Assembly: GCF_000384475.1 (NCBI RefSeq)
Contig: NZ_ARWB01000001.1
Span: 1,778,176-1,842,175, forward strand
From: Methylopila sp. M107
GTDB lineage: Bacteria > Pseudomonadota > Alphaproteobacteria > Rhizobiales > Methylopilaceae
Length of the DNA stretch: 64,000 bases
Direction of reading: 5' to 3'
The notes under the pieces are model-generated. The model saw only the letters and a list, made by a program, of their open reading frames with translations. It was not told the DNA's origin and made no database searches. Below, piece by piece: positions 35,586 through 42,789 of the stretch (positions are counted from its first letter, which is position 1; each line of letters begins with the position of its first letter). The translations under genes and the position numbers were made by a program.

Positions 35586-36215
35586 TCACGCGAGCCGGAT
35601 CTCCACCAGCGGAACGGAGGGCGCGGCGCCCGCCTCGAAGGCGGAAAGCTCCACCTCCAGTTGGTCGACGTCGAAGCGCACCGGCGTGTCGAATTGGAAG
35701 CCGGCCGCGATCGCAGCGCCCGCCGCAGGCGCAGCAGCCAGCATCACGGCGCCGTCCGCGGGATCGACCGTGAAGGCCGTCGTCTCGACGCCGCCGACCG
35801 CGACGCGCACCGTTCCGGCCACCGGCTTCGGGATCGGCCGCCGATAGGGGTCGAACGCGCCGCCATAGGTCTTGCGCAGTCGGAAGCGCGTCGTCGCTCC
35901 GTCGGCCGTACCGAGTAACTGGTCGGTCGGCGCGATTGCTGCGCCGGGCGCTGCAGAGGAATGGTCGAGCGGATCCCGAAAGCGGAAGCCGACCAGCCGC
36001 CCGCGCCGCTCCTCGAAAAAGGCGACGACGGCGGACAGCTGCGCAAGCGTGCGGACGCCGAGGCCGGCGTCCCACCGGCGGCGTGAGTGCATCCACACCG
36101 CATTGCGTTCCTCGAAGCCGGAGCCGAGCGTCGCGATTTCTGTGCGCCGCTCCGGCCCCCCGCGCGCGCCGCGCGCGATGTCGGTCGGGAAGCGGACGTC
36201 GTGAAAGGGCGTCAT
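35586..36215 (-). CDS. GTA DUF2460 distal tail protein (gp12-like)
   Basis: 209 residues, full length for the TIGR02217/DUF2460 family. Typical strings: FHDVRFPTDIARGARGGPER at the start, ERRGRLVGFRFRDPLDH, and TTRFRLRKTYG. It should form the distal tail ring joining the tail tube to the hub. It ends just before the next palindromic element and starts 1 bp from the tape measure stop codon. Confidence 0.92.
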   Translation of the reverse strand: MTPFHDVRFPTDIARGARGGPERRTEIATLGSGFEERNAVWMHSRRRWDAGLGVRTLAQLSAVVAFFEERRGRLVGFRFRDPLDHSSAAPGAAIAPTDQLLGTADGATTRFRLRKTYGGAFDPYRRPIPKPVAGTVRVAVGGVETTAFTVDPADGAVMLAAAPAAGAAIAAGFQFDTPVRFDVDQLEVELSAFEAGAAPSVPLVEIRLA

Positions 36216-36216
36216 G

Positions 36217-36720
36217 TCAAAGCCCCCGCCGTCCCCGCGCCACCGCGCGAGCGAGCGAGGCCGTCACCTGCGACTCCGCGCGGCGGAAGCTTTCCGGGTC
36301 GGGCGTCGCGATGTTGACCGTGACGGACGCGGCCTTCTGGACCGGCGCGGGCCGGTCGGCCGCGACGCCGAGCGAGGCGGTCGACAGCAGCCCGCCGCCA
36401 AGCGTGCGCGGCGTTCCAAGGCCGCCGCCGGAAAACAGCGCGCCGAAGCCGCCGAGCGCGCCGCGCGTCAGGCCCGAGAAGATCGAGCCGAACGCCGCCT
36501 CGACGGGCTTCAGCGCCGCCTGCAATGCAAGCGAGGACAGCCGGCCGCCGAGCGAGCGCAGCACCTCGCTGAGCGAGCCGCCCTTGACGATGCCGCTCTC
36601 CAGCGCGTCGCCGAGCGCGGAGCCGAAGGCGCGCGACAGCTTTTCGGCTTCTGCGAGCTCGGCGCGCAGCGCGCGGGCGTCGACGTCGACGTTGAAATAG
36701 ACATGGTCCGTCTCAGCCAT
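36217..36720 (-). CDS. GTA tail tape measure protein (gp11-like)
   Basis: 167 residues. The start MAETDHVYFNVDVDARALR and the Gly/Leu-rich hydrophobic middle (ALKPVEAAFGSIFSGLTRG) are those of the GTA tape measure protein, which sets the short tail length. An in-frame ATG at 36735 exists, but the AGGGGACCAGG site favours ATG 36720. It overlaps the end of the frameshifted chaperone frame (stop at 36715-36713) by 8 bp, the usual order of chaperones then tape measure in siphophages. Confidence 0.88.
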   Translation of the reverse strand: MAETDHVYFNVDVDARALRAELAEAEKLSRAFGSALGDALESGIVKGGSLSEVLRSLGGRLSSLALQAALKPVEAAFGSIFSGLTRGALGGFGALFSGGGLGTPRTLGGGLLSTASLGVAADRPAPVQKAASVTVNIATPDPESFRRAESQVTASLARAVARGRRGL

Positions 36721-36904
36721 CCTGGTCCCCTCCATCCGGAAACCGCGCGATCAGCGCCGCGAGTTCGCCGCGCGTCAGCGGTTTTGCGGGAGGTCCCGCC
36801 ATGCCCCGGGCCGCCGCCGCGATCTCGGCCGGCGTCGCGGCCCAGAAATCCTTCGGCGCGAGCCGCAGCACGCCGAGCCCGAACCCTGTCAGCTCTTCCC
36901 AGGG
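36713..36904 (-). CDS. GTA tail chaperone frame (TIGR02216/DUF2376), reached by -1 frameshift
   Basis: The -1 frame encodes PWEELTGFGLGVLRLAPKDFW and on to the stop at 36715-36713, matching the TIGR02216/DUF2376 (TAC_6 chaperone) proteins that sit at this GTA position. The frame has no ATG, GTG or TTG before the conserved start. It overlaps the end of the gp10-like gene, and the heptamer CCCTTTC lies where a -1 slip joins the frames. The fused product would be about 179 residues (116 + 63). A rare CTG start is the alternative. Confidence 0.7.
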   Translation of the reverse strand, partial: PWEELTGFGLGVLRLAPKDFWAATPAEIAAAARGMAGPPAKPLTRGELAALIARFPDGGDQDG

Positions 36905-37251
36905 AAAGGGGTTTTGGGCGCGGGCCCGCCCTCCCCGTCCCCAGCCCCGAAGGTCGCGCAGAGCAGCGCCGCGACGGCGCGCACATAGCCCGCCGCGCCG
37001 TCCGCATGTGTCAGCGCCGCCACTTCCGCGTCGGAGATGTCCGCCCCGGCCCCACGGAGCCCCGCGCCGAGAATTCTCAAGGCGTCCGAGGCCTTCAGCC
37101 GCCCCTCGCCGAACCGGTCCGCGAGCGCGCCGAGGTCGTCGAGCCCGAACGCGTCCTCGAGTTCCGCAAGCGCGCCGAGAGTGAGGACGAGGCGATGCGG
37201 GCGACCGTCGAACACGGCCTCCGTCTCGCCGCGGCGATGGTTTGCGGGCAT
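36889..37251 (-). CDS. GTA tail assembly chaperone (gp10-like, Phage_TAC_11)
   Basis: 120 residues, matching the GTA gp10 / TAC_11 family: AVFDGRPHRLVLTLGALAEL, FGLDDLGALADRF and GYVRAVAALLCATFG. It is the short G-like form of the chaperone pair that coats the tape measure. The start ATG 37251 follows AGAGGAG with 7-8 bp spacing. Its last codons contain the CCCTTTC slippery site, so part of translation should continue in the -1 frame. Confidence 0.9.
   Translation of the reverse strand: MPANHRRGETEAVFDGRPHRLVLTLGALAELEDAFGLDDLGALADRFGEGRLKASDALRILGAGLRGAGADISDAEVAALTHADGAAGYVRAVAALLCATFGAGDGEGGPAPKTPFPGKS
36904..36910 (-). promoter_or_regulatory. Probable -1 ribosomal frameshift heptamer CCCTTTC
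   Basis: In the gp10-like frame the codons read ACC-CCT-TTC. The heptamer C-CCT-TTC fits X-XXY-YYZ. After a -1 slip the ribosome reads CCC TGG GAA and enters the TIGR02216 frame. It lies five codons before the gp10-like stop (36891-36889). Confidence 0.65.
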
Positions 37252-37294
37252 GCAAAAACTCCTCTGGACGTCAAGAATTCAGCCGCCCCTTCCC

Positions 37295-37412
37295 TTTGTC
37301 CCGGCCTTGAGCCGCGACCCAGAGCTGCCGAGGGTTGGGACAAGCGAGCCACCGCTTTGCGTCTCGACCTGAACTGAAACGCGTCCGGGTCCTGGCTCTA
37401 CGGCCGGGACAG
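37295..37412. repeat. Palindromic element, TTGTCCCGG type
   Basis: Left arm TTTGTCCCGGCCTTGAGCCG and right arm GTCCTGGCTCTACGGCCGGG flank about 75 bp. It fills the gap between the gp10-like and tail tube genes of the GTA. The arms are more diverged than at 35464. Confidence 0.75.
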
Positions 37413-37423
37413 GAGCGTCGTGT

Positions 37424-37834
37424 TCACAGCGCCGCGAACGCCAGCGCGCCGGCGCTTTCGAGCGCGAGGTCGTAGGTCACCTCGCCGGCGTGCTCGCCCT
37501 TGTAGTCGAGGCCCGTCACCTGGAACGGGCCCTCGATCCGGCCGAAATCCGGGATGACGATCTGGAACTCCGCGATCCCGCCGTCGAACACGAGGCCGCG
37601 GATCAGCGCGTCGGACGCGCCGTCGCGGAACACGCCCGCGCCCGCCACGCTCGCCTTGCGGACGCCTGCGCCCGAGAGCAGCTCCCGCCAGCGGCCGACG
37701 CTCTCCGAATGGGTGACGTCGACGGTTTCGCTGTCGAACGAGAGTTTTCGCGTGCGCAGCCCCGCGACGGTCGTGAAACCGCCGGCTCCGTCCGCGATCT
37801 TCACGAGCAGGTCCCTGCCCTTCTGGATGGCCAT
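37424..37834 (-). CDS. GTA major tail tube protein (TP901-1 family, gp9-like)
   Basis: 136 residues, matching the TP901-1/TIGR02126 major tail protein family: GRDLLVKIADGAGGFTTVAG, then SETVDVTHSESVGRWRELL and FQVTGLDYKGEHAGEVTYDL. Hexameric rings of this protein build the tail tube. Full length, normal start ATG 37834. A palindromic element follows its stop. Confidence 0.94.
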   Translation of the reverse strand: MAIQKGRDLLVKIADGAGGFTTVAGLRTRKLSFDSETVDVTHSESVGRWRELLSGAGVRKASVAGAGVFRDGASDALIRGLVFDGGIAEFQIVIPDFGRIEGPFQVTGLDYKGEHAGEVTYDLALESAGALAFAAL

Positions 37835-37888
37835 GTCGGCGTGTCCTCGTTGTCCCTGGATCGGATGAACGGCGCGCGGGCGCCGCGC

Positions 37889-38296
37889 CTATTCGGGCTC
37901 GGTCAAAGCGCGGAACTTGAGCGTCGCGCGGCGAAACGCCTGTTCGGCGACGTGGCCGGCGTCGGTGAAGACCCAACCGAGCGAGGCGAGGCGGAAGCCG
38001 GCGAGCGTCAGCGACGCGCCGTCGAGCAACACGACAATGCGGGCCGAAATCTTCAGCGTCTCGGAGAGCCCGCCTTCGCGCGACCAGACCTCGACGAGGA
38101 GCGCATGCTCTTCGGCCGGCGTGTCGTCGCCGGAGACGTCGCGGCTCTCGCAGTCGCCGAGCGCGACATAGGGCGGCGGCAGAGCGCGCGGCGGCTCGTC
38201 GTGAACTTTGGGGCCGCCGAGCAGCGCGGAGAGCGCGGCGTCGGAGGCGAGCCGCGCCCGCACCGCCTTGCGCAGCGCGGTCGCCGCGCCGCTCAC
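37889..38296 (-). CDS. GTA tail terminator, DUF3168 (gp8-like)
   Basis: 135 residues of the DUF3168 family: ALLGGPKVHDEPPRALPPPY, VALGDCESRDVSGDDTPAEE and HALLVEVWSREGGLSET. The protein should cap the tail tube at the head end. It starts with GTG at 38296, 10 bp after the head-closure gene stop. Full length. Confidence 0.92.
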   Translation of the reverse strand: MSGAATALRKAVRARLASDAALSALLGGPKVHDEPPRALPPPYVALGDCESRDVSGDDTPAEEHALLVEVWSREGGLSETLKISARIVVLLDGASLTLAGFRLASLGWVFTDAGHVAEQAFRRATLKFRALTEPE

Positions 38297-38306
38297 GAGA
38301 AAATCC

Positions 38307-38636
38307 TCATGGAACGATCTCCTCGCAGAGCAGCTCCTCGAAGCGCGCGTCGGCGTCGAGCGCGCGGACGGACAGCACGTCGAAGCGCCGGCCGCGCCAC
38401 ACGACGCGATGGCCGCCCGTCAGGTCGCCGCGCGCCCGCAGGACGACGCGCCACAGCCGGTTGAGCCCGAGCGCGCGGCCCGCCGACGCTTCCTCGGCGG
38501 AAAGCGGCTCGACGGAAGCGAAGGCCTCCGCGAGCGGCGCGAAGCCGCGGATGACGCCGCCCGCGCCGTCGTCGACGTCGGCCGGCCGCTCGATCGTGAC
38601 GCGCCGCCGCATCGTTCCGGGCGTCGCCCCGCTCAC
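38307..38636 (-). CDS. GTA head closure / stopper protein (gp7-like)
   Basis: 109 residues of the phage head-tail adaptor family (Phage_H_T_join): MRRRVTIERPADVDDGAGGV, RGFAPLAEAFASVEPL and HRVVWRGRRFDVLSVRALD. It starts at GTG 38636, overlapping the preceding stop as GTGA; ATG at 38612 is an alternative. The larger frame upstream is a shadow of the gp6 and capsid genes. Confidence 0.9.
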   Translation of the reverse strand: MSGATPGTMRRRVTIERPADVDDGAGGVIRGFAPLAEAFASVEPLSAEEASAGRALGLNRLWRVVLRARGDLTGGHRVVWRGRRFDVLSVRALDADARFEELLCEEIVP

Positions 38637-39163
38637 AGTCGGAAATCCCGATAGGGCGCGACGAGATCCGACACGTCCGCCGGCGGCCCATCGGCGCCCG
38701 AGCGCCGCTCGAAACCGTCCGCGACAAGCCGCTTCACCGCGAGCCGCAGCGTTTCCGGCACCTCGTCCGGCCCGCCATAGCCGCAGGCGAGATCGACCTC
38801 GATACGGGCGACGCCAAGCGCATTTGAGAGCGACAGCCGCTCGCCCGCCCAGTCGAACCGCCAGGCGTCCTCGTCCAGCGGATCGGCTGTCCCGTCCGGC
38901 CGGCGCGCGCGCACCGCCTCGACCTCGCGCACCGGCCGCGGCTTCAGCGCGATTGGCCCGCCGTCGTCCGGAACCGCGGCGTCGAGCCGCCAGCGCTGCG
39001 CGACCAATACGCGCCGCGTCAGCGCCTCGACCTTTTCGCGCGCGGCGGCGATCAGCGATCCGACCAGCGCGTCCTCGGCGTCGTGCTCGAGGCGCAGATA
39101 GGCCTTCGCCTCGGCGAGCGAGACCGGCTCGGCCGCCGGCGCGGACAAGAGGGTGATGGGCAT
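38633..39163 (-). CDS. GTA head-tail connector (gp6-like)
   Basis: 176 residues of the phage connector family (gp6, TIGR02215-like): PVSLAEAKAYLRLEHDAEDA, LIAAAREKVEALTRRVLVAQ and the C-terminal PETLRLAVKRLVADGFERR. It forms the ring under the portal. It follows the capsid gene after 84 bp and overlaps the stopper gene by 4 bp. Full length. Confidence 0.92.
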   Translation of the reverse strand: MPITLLSAPAAEPVSLAEAKAYLRLEHDAEDALVGSLIAAAREKVEALTRRVLVAQRWRLDAAVPDDGGPIALKPRPVREVEAVRARRPDGTADPLDEDAWRFDWAGERLSLSNALGVARIEVDLACGYGGPDEVPETLRLAVKRLVADGFERRSGADGPPADVSDLVAPYRDFRL

Positions 39164-39247
39164 GGGGGATGTCTCGAGAATGGGGCCGCGAACACCGCCG
39201 CCCGGGGGCCTCCCCCATGCGGACGCATGGAGGAGGATCGGGGCGTC

Positions 39248-40516
39248 TCAGCTCGCGCCGAACTTTAGCGTCTTGATGGCCTCGAAGTCCTGCACGCCGC
39301 CGCCGACGCGCTTGGTCGTGTAGAACGTCACGTAGGGCTTGGCCGTGTAGGGATCGCGCAGCATGCGCACGCCGATGCGGTCCACCACCAGATAGCCGCG
39401 GCGGAAATCGCCGAAGGCGATCGAATGGGCGCCGTCGACGATGTCGGGCGCCGCCTCCGCCTCGACCAGCGGGAAACCGACCAGCGTCGCGGCGCCGTTC
39501 GCCACCGCGGGCGGCTCCCAGAGATAGCGGCCGCTCGCGTCCTTCAGCTTGCGCACTGCGCTTTGCGTGCGCCGGTTCATCACGAAGCTCGCGTTGCGGC
39601 GATAGCCGGCGCGCAGGGCGTAGATCAGGTCGAGCAGGCTGTCGGAGGGGTTCGTACCCGCAAAGGCGCCGGCCGCGCCGGTCGCGACATAGCCGATATT
39701 GCCCCACGTCCAGGAGGCGTTCGCGACCTTGGGCGGGGTGAGGAAGCCTTGCGGCCGGGTCACGCCGTCGCCGGTGACGAAGGCGACGCTCTCCTGTTCG
39801 GCGAAGGCGATCTCGACCTCCTCGGCGATCCACTGGTCGAGATCGATCGCCGTGTCGTCGAGCAGCGTCTGGGTCGCGGCCGGCATGGCGTAGATCTCCA
39901 TCGCCGGGAAGGCGAGCTCGTCGAGCTGCGGCGTCGCGGTCTGCGTGCGCGCGCCGGTTTCTGCCGCCCAGCCCGAGGTGAAGCCGTCCCGCGCGAAGGG
40001 CTTTCGGAACACCGAGGCCGTCACCGACCGGACCGTCGCGATCGAGCGGATCGGCGAGACGGCGGCGAGCCGCCGGCCGATCTCGCGCTCGGTCGCCTCC
40101 GGCACCAGGTAGCCGCCCTGCGCGTCGACGCCCGCCACGAGCGCCTTGGATTCGAGGTCCTTCAGCGCGCCGATCTCGCCGCGCCGGACATAGGCCTCGA
40201 ATGCGCCCTTGTGCTCGGCGCGCGCGCCGGCCTCGCGGCCGCCGCCGGTCTCGAGCGCGGGGCGGCGGCTCTTCAGGGTGAGCTGGTCGAGCGCGCGCTG
40301 CTGGCGATCGAGGACGTCGTCGAGGCGGGCGAGCTTTTCGGTCGTGACGGCGTCCGGCGAGATCCGCGCCTCGATCTCGGCGAGGCGCTCGTCATTCACC
40401 TCCTTGAACGCTTCGAAGGCGTGCATGAAGTCGTCGAAGGCGGTGACGACCTCGAGGCTCGACGGCGCGCCTTCGGCCGCCTTGGTCTCGGGAGAGCGGG
40501 GGTCTGCAATGGTCAT
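39248..40516 (-). CDS. GTA major capsid protein, HK97 fold (gp5-like)
   Basis: 422 residues. The N-terminal delta domain (about 1-115) is charged and helical and should be cleaved by the adjacent protease; the mature HK97 core begins near ESKALVAGVDAQGGYLVPEA. Conserved strings: PIRSIATVRSVTASVFRKP, FVTGDGVTRPQGFLTPP and RIGVRMLRDPYTAKPYVTF. The start ATG 40516 overlaps the protease stop by 4 bp. The open frame upstream is non-coding shadow. Confidence 0.97.
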   Translation of the reverse strand: MTIADPRSPETKAAEGAPSSLEVVTAFDDFMHAFEAFKEVNDERLAEIEARISPDAVTTEKLARLDDVLDRQQRALDQLTLKSRRPALETGGGREAGARAEHKGAFEAYVRRGEIGALKDLESKALVAGVDAQGGYLVPEATEREIGRRLAAVSPIRSIATVRSVTASVFRKPFARDGFTSGWAAETGARTQTATPQLDELAFPAMEIYAMPAATQTLLDDTAIDLDQWIAEEVEIAFAEQESVAFVTGDGVTRPQGFLTPPKVANASWTWGNIGYVATGAAGAFAGTNPSDSLLDLIYALRAGYRRNASFVMNRRTQSAVRKLKDASGRYLWEPPAVANGAATLVGFPLVEAEAAPDIVDGAHSIAFGDFRRGYLVVDRIGVRMLRDPYTAKPYVTFYTTKRVGGGVQDFEAIKTLKFGAS

Positions 40517-41088
40517 GCGGGTCGCCTCATGGCTGGAGAAGCCGCGCGAAGCGGCGGGTTTTGGATCCTCCTCCGCGGACGCGGGAGAGGATCGAAGAGG
40601 CCGCGCTTCACCGTCGCCACCCTTGCGTCGGGCAGCATCGGGAAGGTGACGACGGAGATTTCCCAGAGGTCGATCTCGATCAGCCGGCGCACGCCGCCGG
40701 TCTCGCGGACGCTGCGGACCGCGCGGAACCCGATCGACAGCCCGTCGAGCGCGCCCTGCCGCAGCAGCGCGTGCACCTCGCGGGCGCGGGCGACGTTCAT
40801 GTTGAGCCGGCCGGAAACGCGAAGTCCGCGAGAATCCTCGGAAATCGACGTCCAGGCGCCCAGCGGCTCCGCCGGGTCGTGCTGGAACAGGAAGCGGACC
40901 CCCTGGGCCCCGCGCCGTTTCAGGCTCGCCGCGAAGGCGCCGCGCTCCACCTTGTCGCGGCCGAGATCGACCACGCCGAACAGGCTGGCGTAGCCCTCGA
41001 TCGCGCCGTCGGCCGAGACCGCTGGCGCTACGGCCAAACGCTTCAGTTCCGGCGCGGGGATCCGCGCAGGGTTGAGAGTTTTGGGCAT
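40513..41088 (-). CDS. GTA prohead protease, HK97 family (gp4-like)
   Basis: 191 residues. The serine protease fold of the U35/HK97 family is clear, with catalytic H70 in FLFQHDPAEPLGAW and S118 in LDGLSIGFRA; EIDLWEISVVTFP completes the family pattern. It should mature the capsid by cutting off the delta domain. The C-terminus is basic and Pro-rich. It is separated from the portal gene by a 1.7-kb foreign island, which is unusual. Confidence 0.94.
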   Translation of the reverse strand: MPKTLNPARIPAPELKRLAVAPAVSADGAIEGYASLFGVVDLGRDKVERGAFAASLKRRGAQGVRFLFQHDPAEPLGAWTSISEDSRGLRVSGRLNMNVARAREVHALLRQGALDGLSIGFRAVRSVRETGGVRRLIEIDLWEISVVTFPMLPDARVATVKRGLFDPLPRPRRRIQNPPLRAASPAMRRPA

Positions 41089-41141
41089 GTCGAGAAAACC
41101 TCGTGCCGTGAGGCGGGCGCGGATGGCGCAGCATGAAGCTC

Positions 41142-41169
41142 GTCATCCCCGGCTCGTCGGGGGATCCAT
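41142..41169. repeat. Half palindromic element, TCATCCCC type
   Basis: A single arm (CGTCATCCCCGGCTCGTCGG, then GGGATCC) that forms one hairpin. The second outer arm is missing. It lies between the prohead protease gene and the membrane protein gene. Confidence 0.6.
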
Positions 41170-41267
41170 CGTCGAGCAAGGCGAGGCGATCGGAGACCAG
41201 ACGGACCGCCGAACGCGCCGGACGAGCCGGGGCGCGACGACATCGCCGTCCAGGTCTGCCGCAGCCG

Positions 41268-41948
41268 TTACGTGAGGCGCGTGATCCTCGCGCCGACGGC
41301 GACGAAGATCAGCGCGCCGAAGCCGACGGCGCCGCCGACCAGCGGCCCCAGCGGCAGGCCGGCGAAGACAAGAGCCACCGCCGCGATTGCGAGCACGCCG
41401 TCGATCACGCAGAGGCCCCCCAGCAGCCGCCCGAGCCTCGGTTCGCCCCGGGCAAGGAGCAGCGCCCCGGCGCCGAAGGTCGCGGTTCCGGCCAAAAACA
41501 GCGCGGCGTAGAGATTGCGCAGGCCCAAAAACACTTCAGGCGAGGCGCCTGCGGCCGGCAGAACGAAGCCTGCAAGCGCGTCGACGATCTCGAACACCAG
41601 CGCCGACAGCGCAACGGCGCCCCAGCCGGCCGCAGCGGACGAGCGACGCTCGATCGCGGCCTCCGCCATCAGAAGCAACGCGCCGAGCGCGAGGACGAGG
41701 TCGCCGATCACGCCGAACAGGCCGGCGAGCCGCATCGTGCGCGCGCCCTCGACCGCGGCGGCCGCCGCCGCGACAGGATCGACGTCGAGCGCCGGATCGA
41801 TCGCGGCGGGTGGCGACAGCACGTAGAACGCGCTCACCGCGACGATCGAAGCCGCGCTCGCTGCGACCAGCCAGCCGCCGAGCTTCCCGAGAGACGGCCC
41901 GCTTGACGACATCGGCGCGGAGGCGACAGCGTCGGTCCATTCGGCCAT
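41268..41948 (-). CDS. Polytopic membrane protein controlled by adjacent HxlR regulator
   Basis: 226 residues with about six hydrophobic segments (about 20-45, 70-100, 108-125, 130-150, 160-178 and 190-220) and a short hydrophilic N-terminus. It looks like DUF4386-type membrane proteins, but I am not certain. It is divergent from an HxlR regulator across a 75-bp region that contains a large inverted repeat, so it is probably that regulator's target. It is not a GTA gene, although it lies between portal and protease. Confidence 0.75.
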   Translation of the reverse strand: MAEWTDAVASAPMSSSGPSLGKLGGWLVAASAASIVAVSAFYVLSPPAAIDPALDVDPVAAAAAAVEGARTMRLAGLFGVIGDLVLALGALLLMAEAAIERRSSAAAGWGAVALSALVFEIVDALAGFVLPAAGASPEVFLGLRNLYAALFLAGTATFGAGALLLARGEPRLGRLLGGLCVIDGVLAIAAVALVFAGLPLGPLVGGAVGFGALIFVAVGARITRLT

Positions 41949-41979
41949 GGCGCGTTCCTGTTTGCGCTCGCCCAAGCTA

Positions 41980-42023
41980 GGTTGCAGAATGAAACCATAC
42001 CCTTTCGGTTTTGTTTTGCAACC
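41980..42023. promoter_or_regulatory. Inverted-repeat operator between HxlR gene and membrane gene
   Basis: Arms of 17 bp (GGTTGCAGAATGAAACC, 41980-41996, and GGTTTTGTTTTGCAACC, 42007-42023) pair at 14 of 17 positions around a 10-bp spacer. The right arm abuts the HxlR start codon, so binding would block its own translation start and promoter as well as the divergent gene. Confidence 0.7.
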
Positions 42024-42491
42024 ATGACGTCGAAATCCGAACTCGCGAGCCTGAACTGCTCGCTCGCCCGCGCGCTGGCCATGGTCGGCGACAGCTGGAG
42101 CGTGCTCATCCTGCGCGACGCCTTTCTCGGCTCCGGCCGGTTCGGCGAGTTCCAGCGAAGCCTCGGGATTGCGAAGAACATCCTGGCCGACCGGCTCGAA
42201 CGCCTGGTCTGCGCGGGCCTCCTCATCCGCGAAAACGGGCCGCGCTATGCGCTGACCGACAAGGGCCGCGAACTGCTCCCCGCGCTGGTCGCGCTCGCGC
42301 AATGGGGCGACCGTTTTGCGTCCGACGGCGCGCCCCCGATGATTTTTACGGACGCGGAGGGACGGCCGGTCGACGCGGTGGCGCTCGCCGCCGCCGGCGC
42401 GCCGCTCGATCCGTCGGACTTGCGCGTCGCTCCCGGCCCCGGCGCGGATGCGCGCACACGGGCGTTTCTGCTCTCCTTGTCCCGGCCTTAA
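42024..42491 (+). CDS. HxlR-family transcriptional regulator
   Basis: 155 residues. The winged helix of the HxlR type spans about 8-100: CSLARALAMVGDSWSVLILR, FGEFQRSLGIAKNILADRL, and RYALTDKGRELLPALVALAQ. The Cys at residue 11 is at the position used by redox- or aldehyde-sensing members. The ATG at 42024 sits at the edge of a 44-bp inverted repeat, pointing to autoregulation. Its last residues (LSLSRP and stop) are encoded by the arm of a palindromic element, so the original C-terminus was probably altered by insertion. Confidence 0.9.
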   Translation: MTSKSELASLNCSLARALAMVGDSWSVLILRDAFLGSGRFGEFQRSLGIAKNILADRLERLVCAGLLIRENGPRYALTDKGRELLPALVALAQWGDRFASDGAPPMIFTDAEGRPVDAVALAAAGAPLDPSDLRVAPGPGADARTRAFLLSLSRP

Positions 42492-42789
42492 GCAGACAGG
42501 GCGACTTTGGCTGTTCGAGCGCTGCGGCGAGCGTCAACCTCCGCCGTCATGCCCGCCTTTGCGGGCATCCACGACTTGGGCGTGGCGCCCTACGATCTCA
42601 AGAAGTCGTGGATGCCCTGCTCCGCCGGGCATGACGGCGGAGGCGTCTGGCCTCACGTCCTCAAGGTGGCGCCTGTGGACCCTGGAGAAGGATCCAGAGC
42701 ACCGTCGCAAGCAGAAGAACTCATTCCCGATCGTCGAGGGCCTTCGGGAAGCGGAGACGCGTCTGGGTCCCGGCTCAGGGCCGGGACAA
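42476..42789. repeat. Nested palindromic elements after the HxlR gene
   Basis: An outer TTGTCCCGG-type element has arms at 42476-42490 (CTTGTCCCGGCCTTA) and 42759-42789 (GTCTGGGTCCCGGCTCAGGG). Inside it lies a complete element of another subtype at 42542-42640 (arms CCGCCGTCATGCCCG / CGGGCATGACGGCGG) and a fragment near 42671. The whole gap between HxlR and portal genes is repeat-derived. Confidence 0.7.

Noticed and set aside
36713-37255. Independent 180-codon gene for the TIGR02216 protein starting at 37255
   Set aside because: The first 115 codons are an out-of-frame reading of the gp10-like gene and have no similarity; only the last 63 codons match the family.
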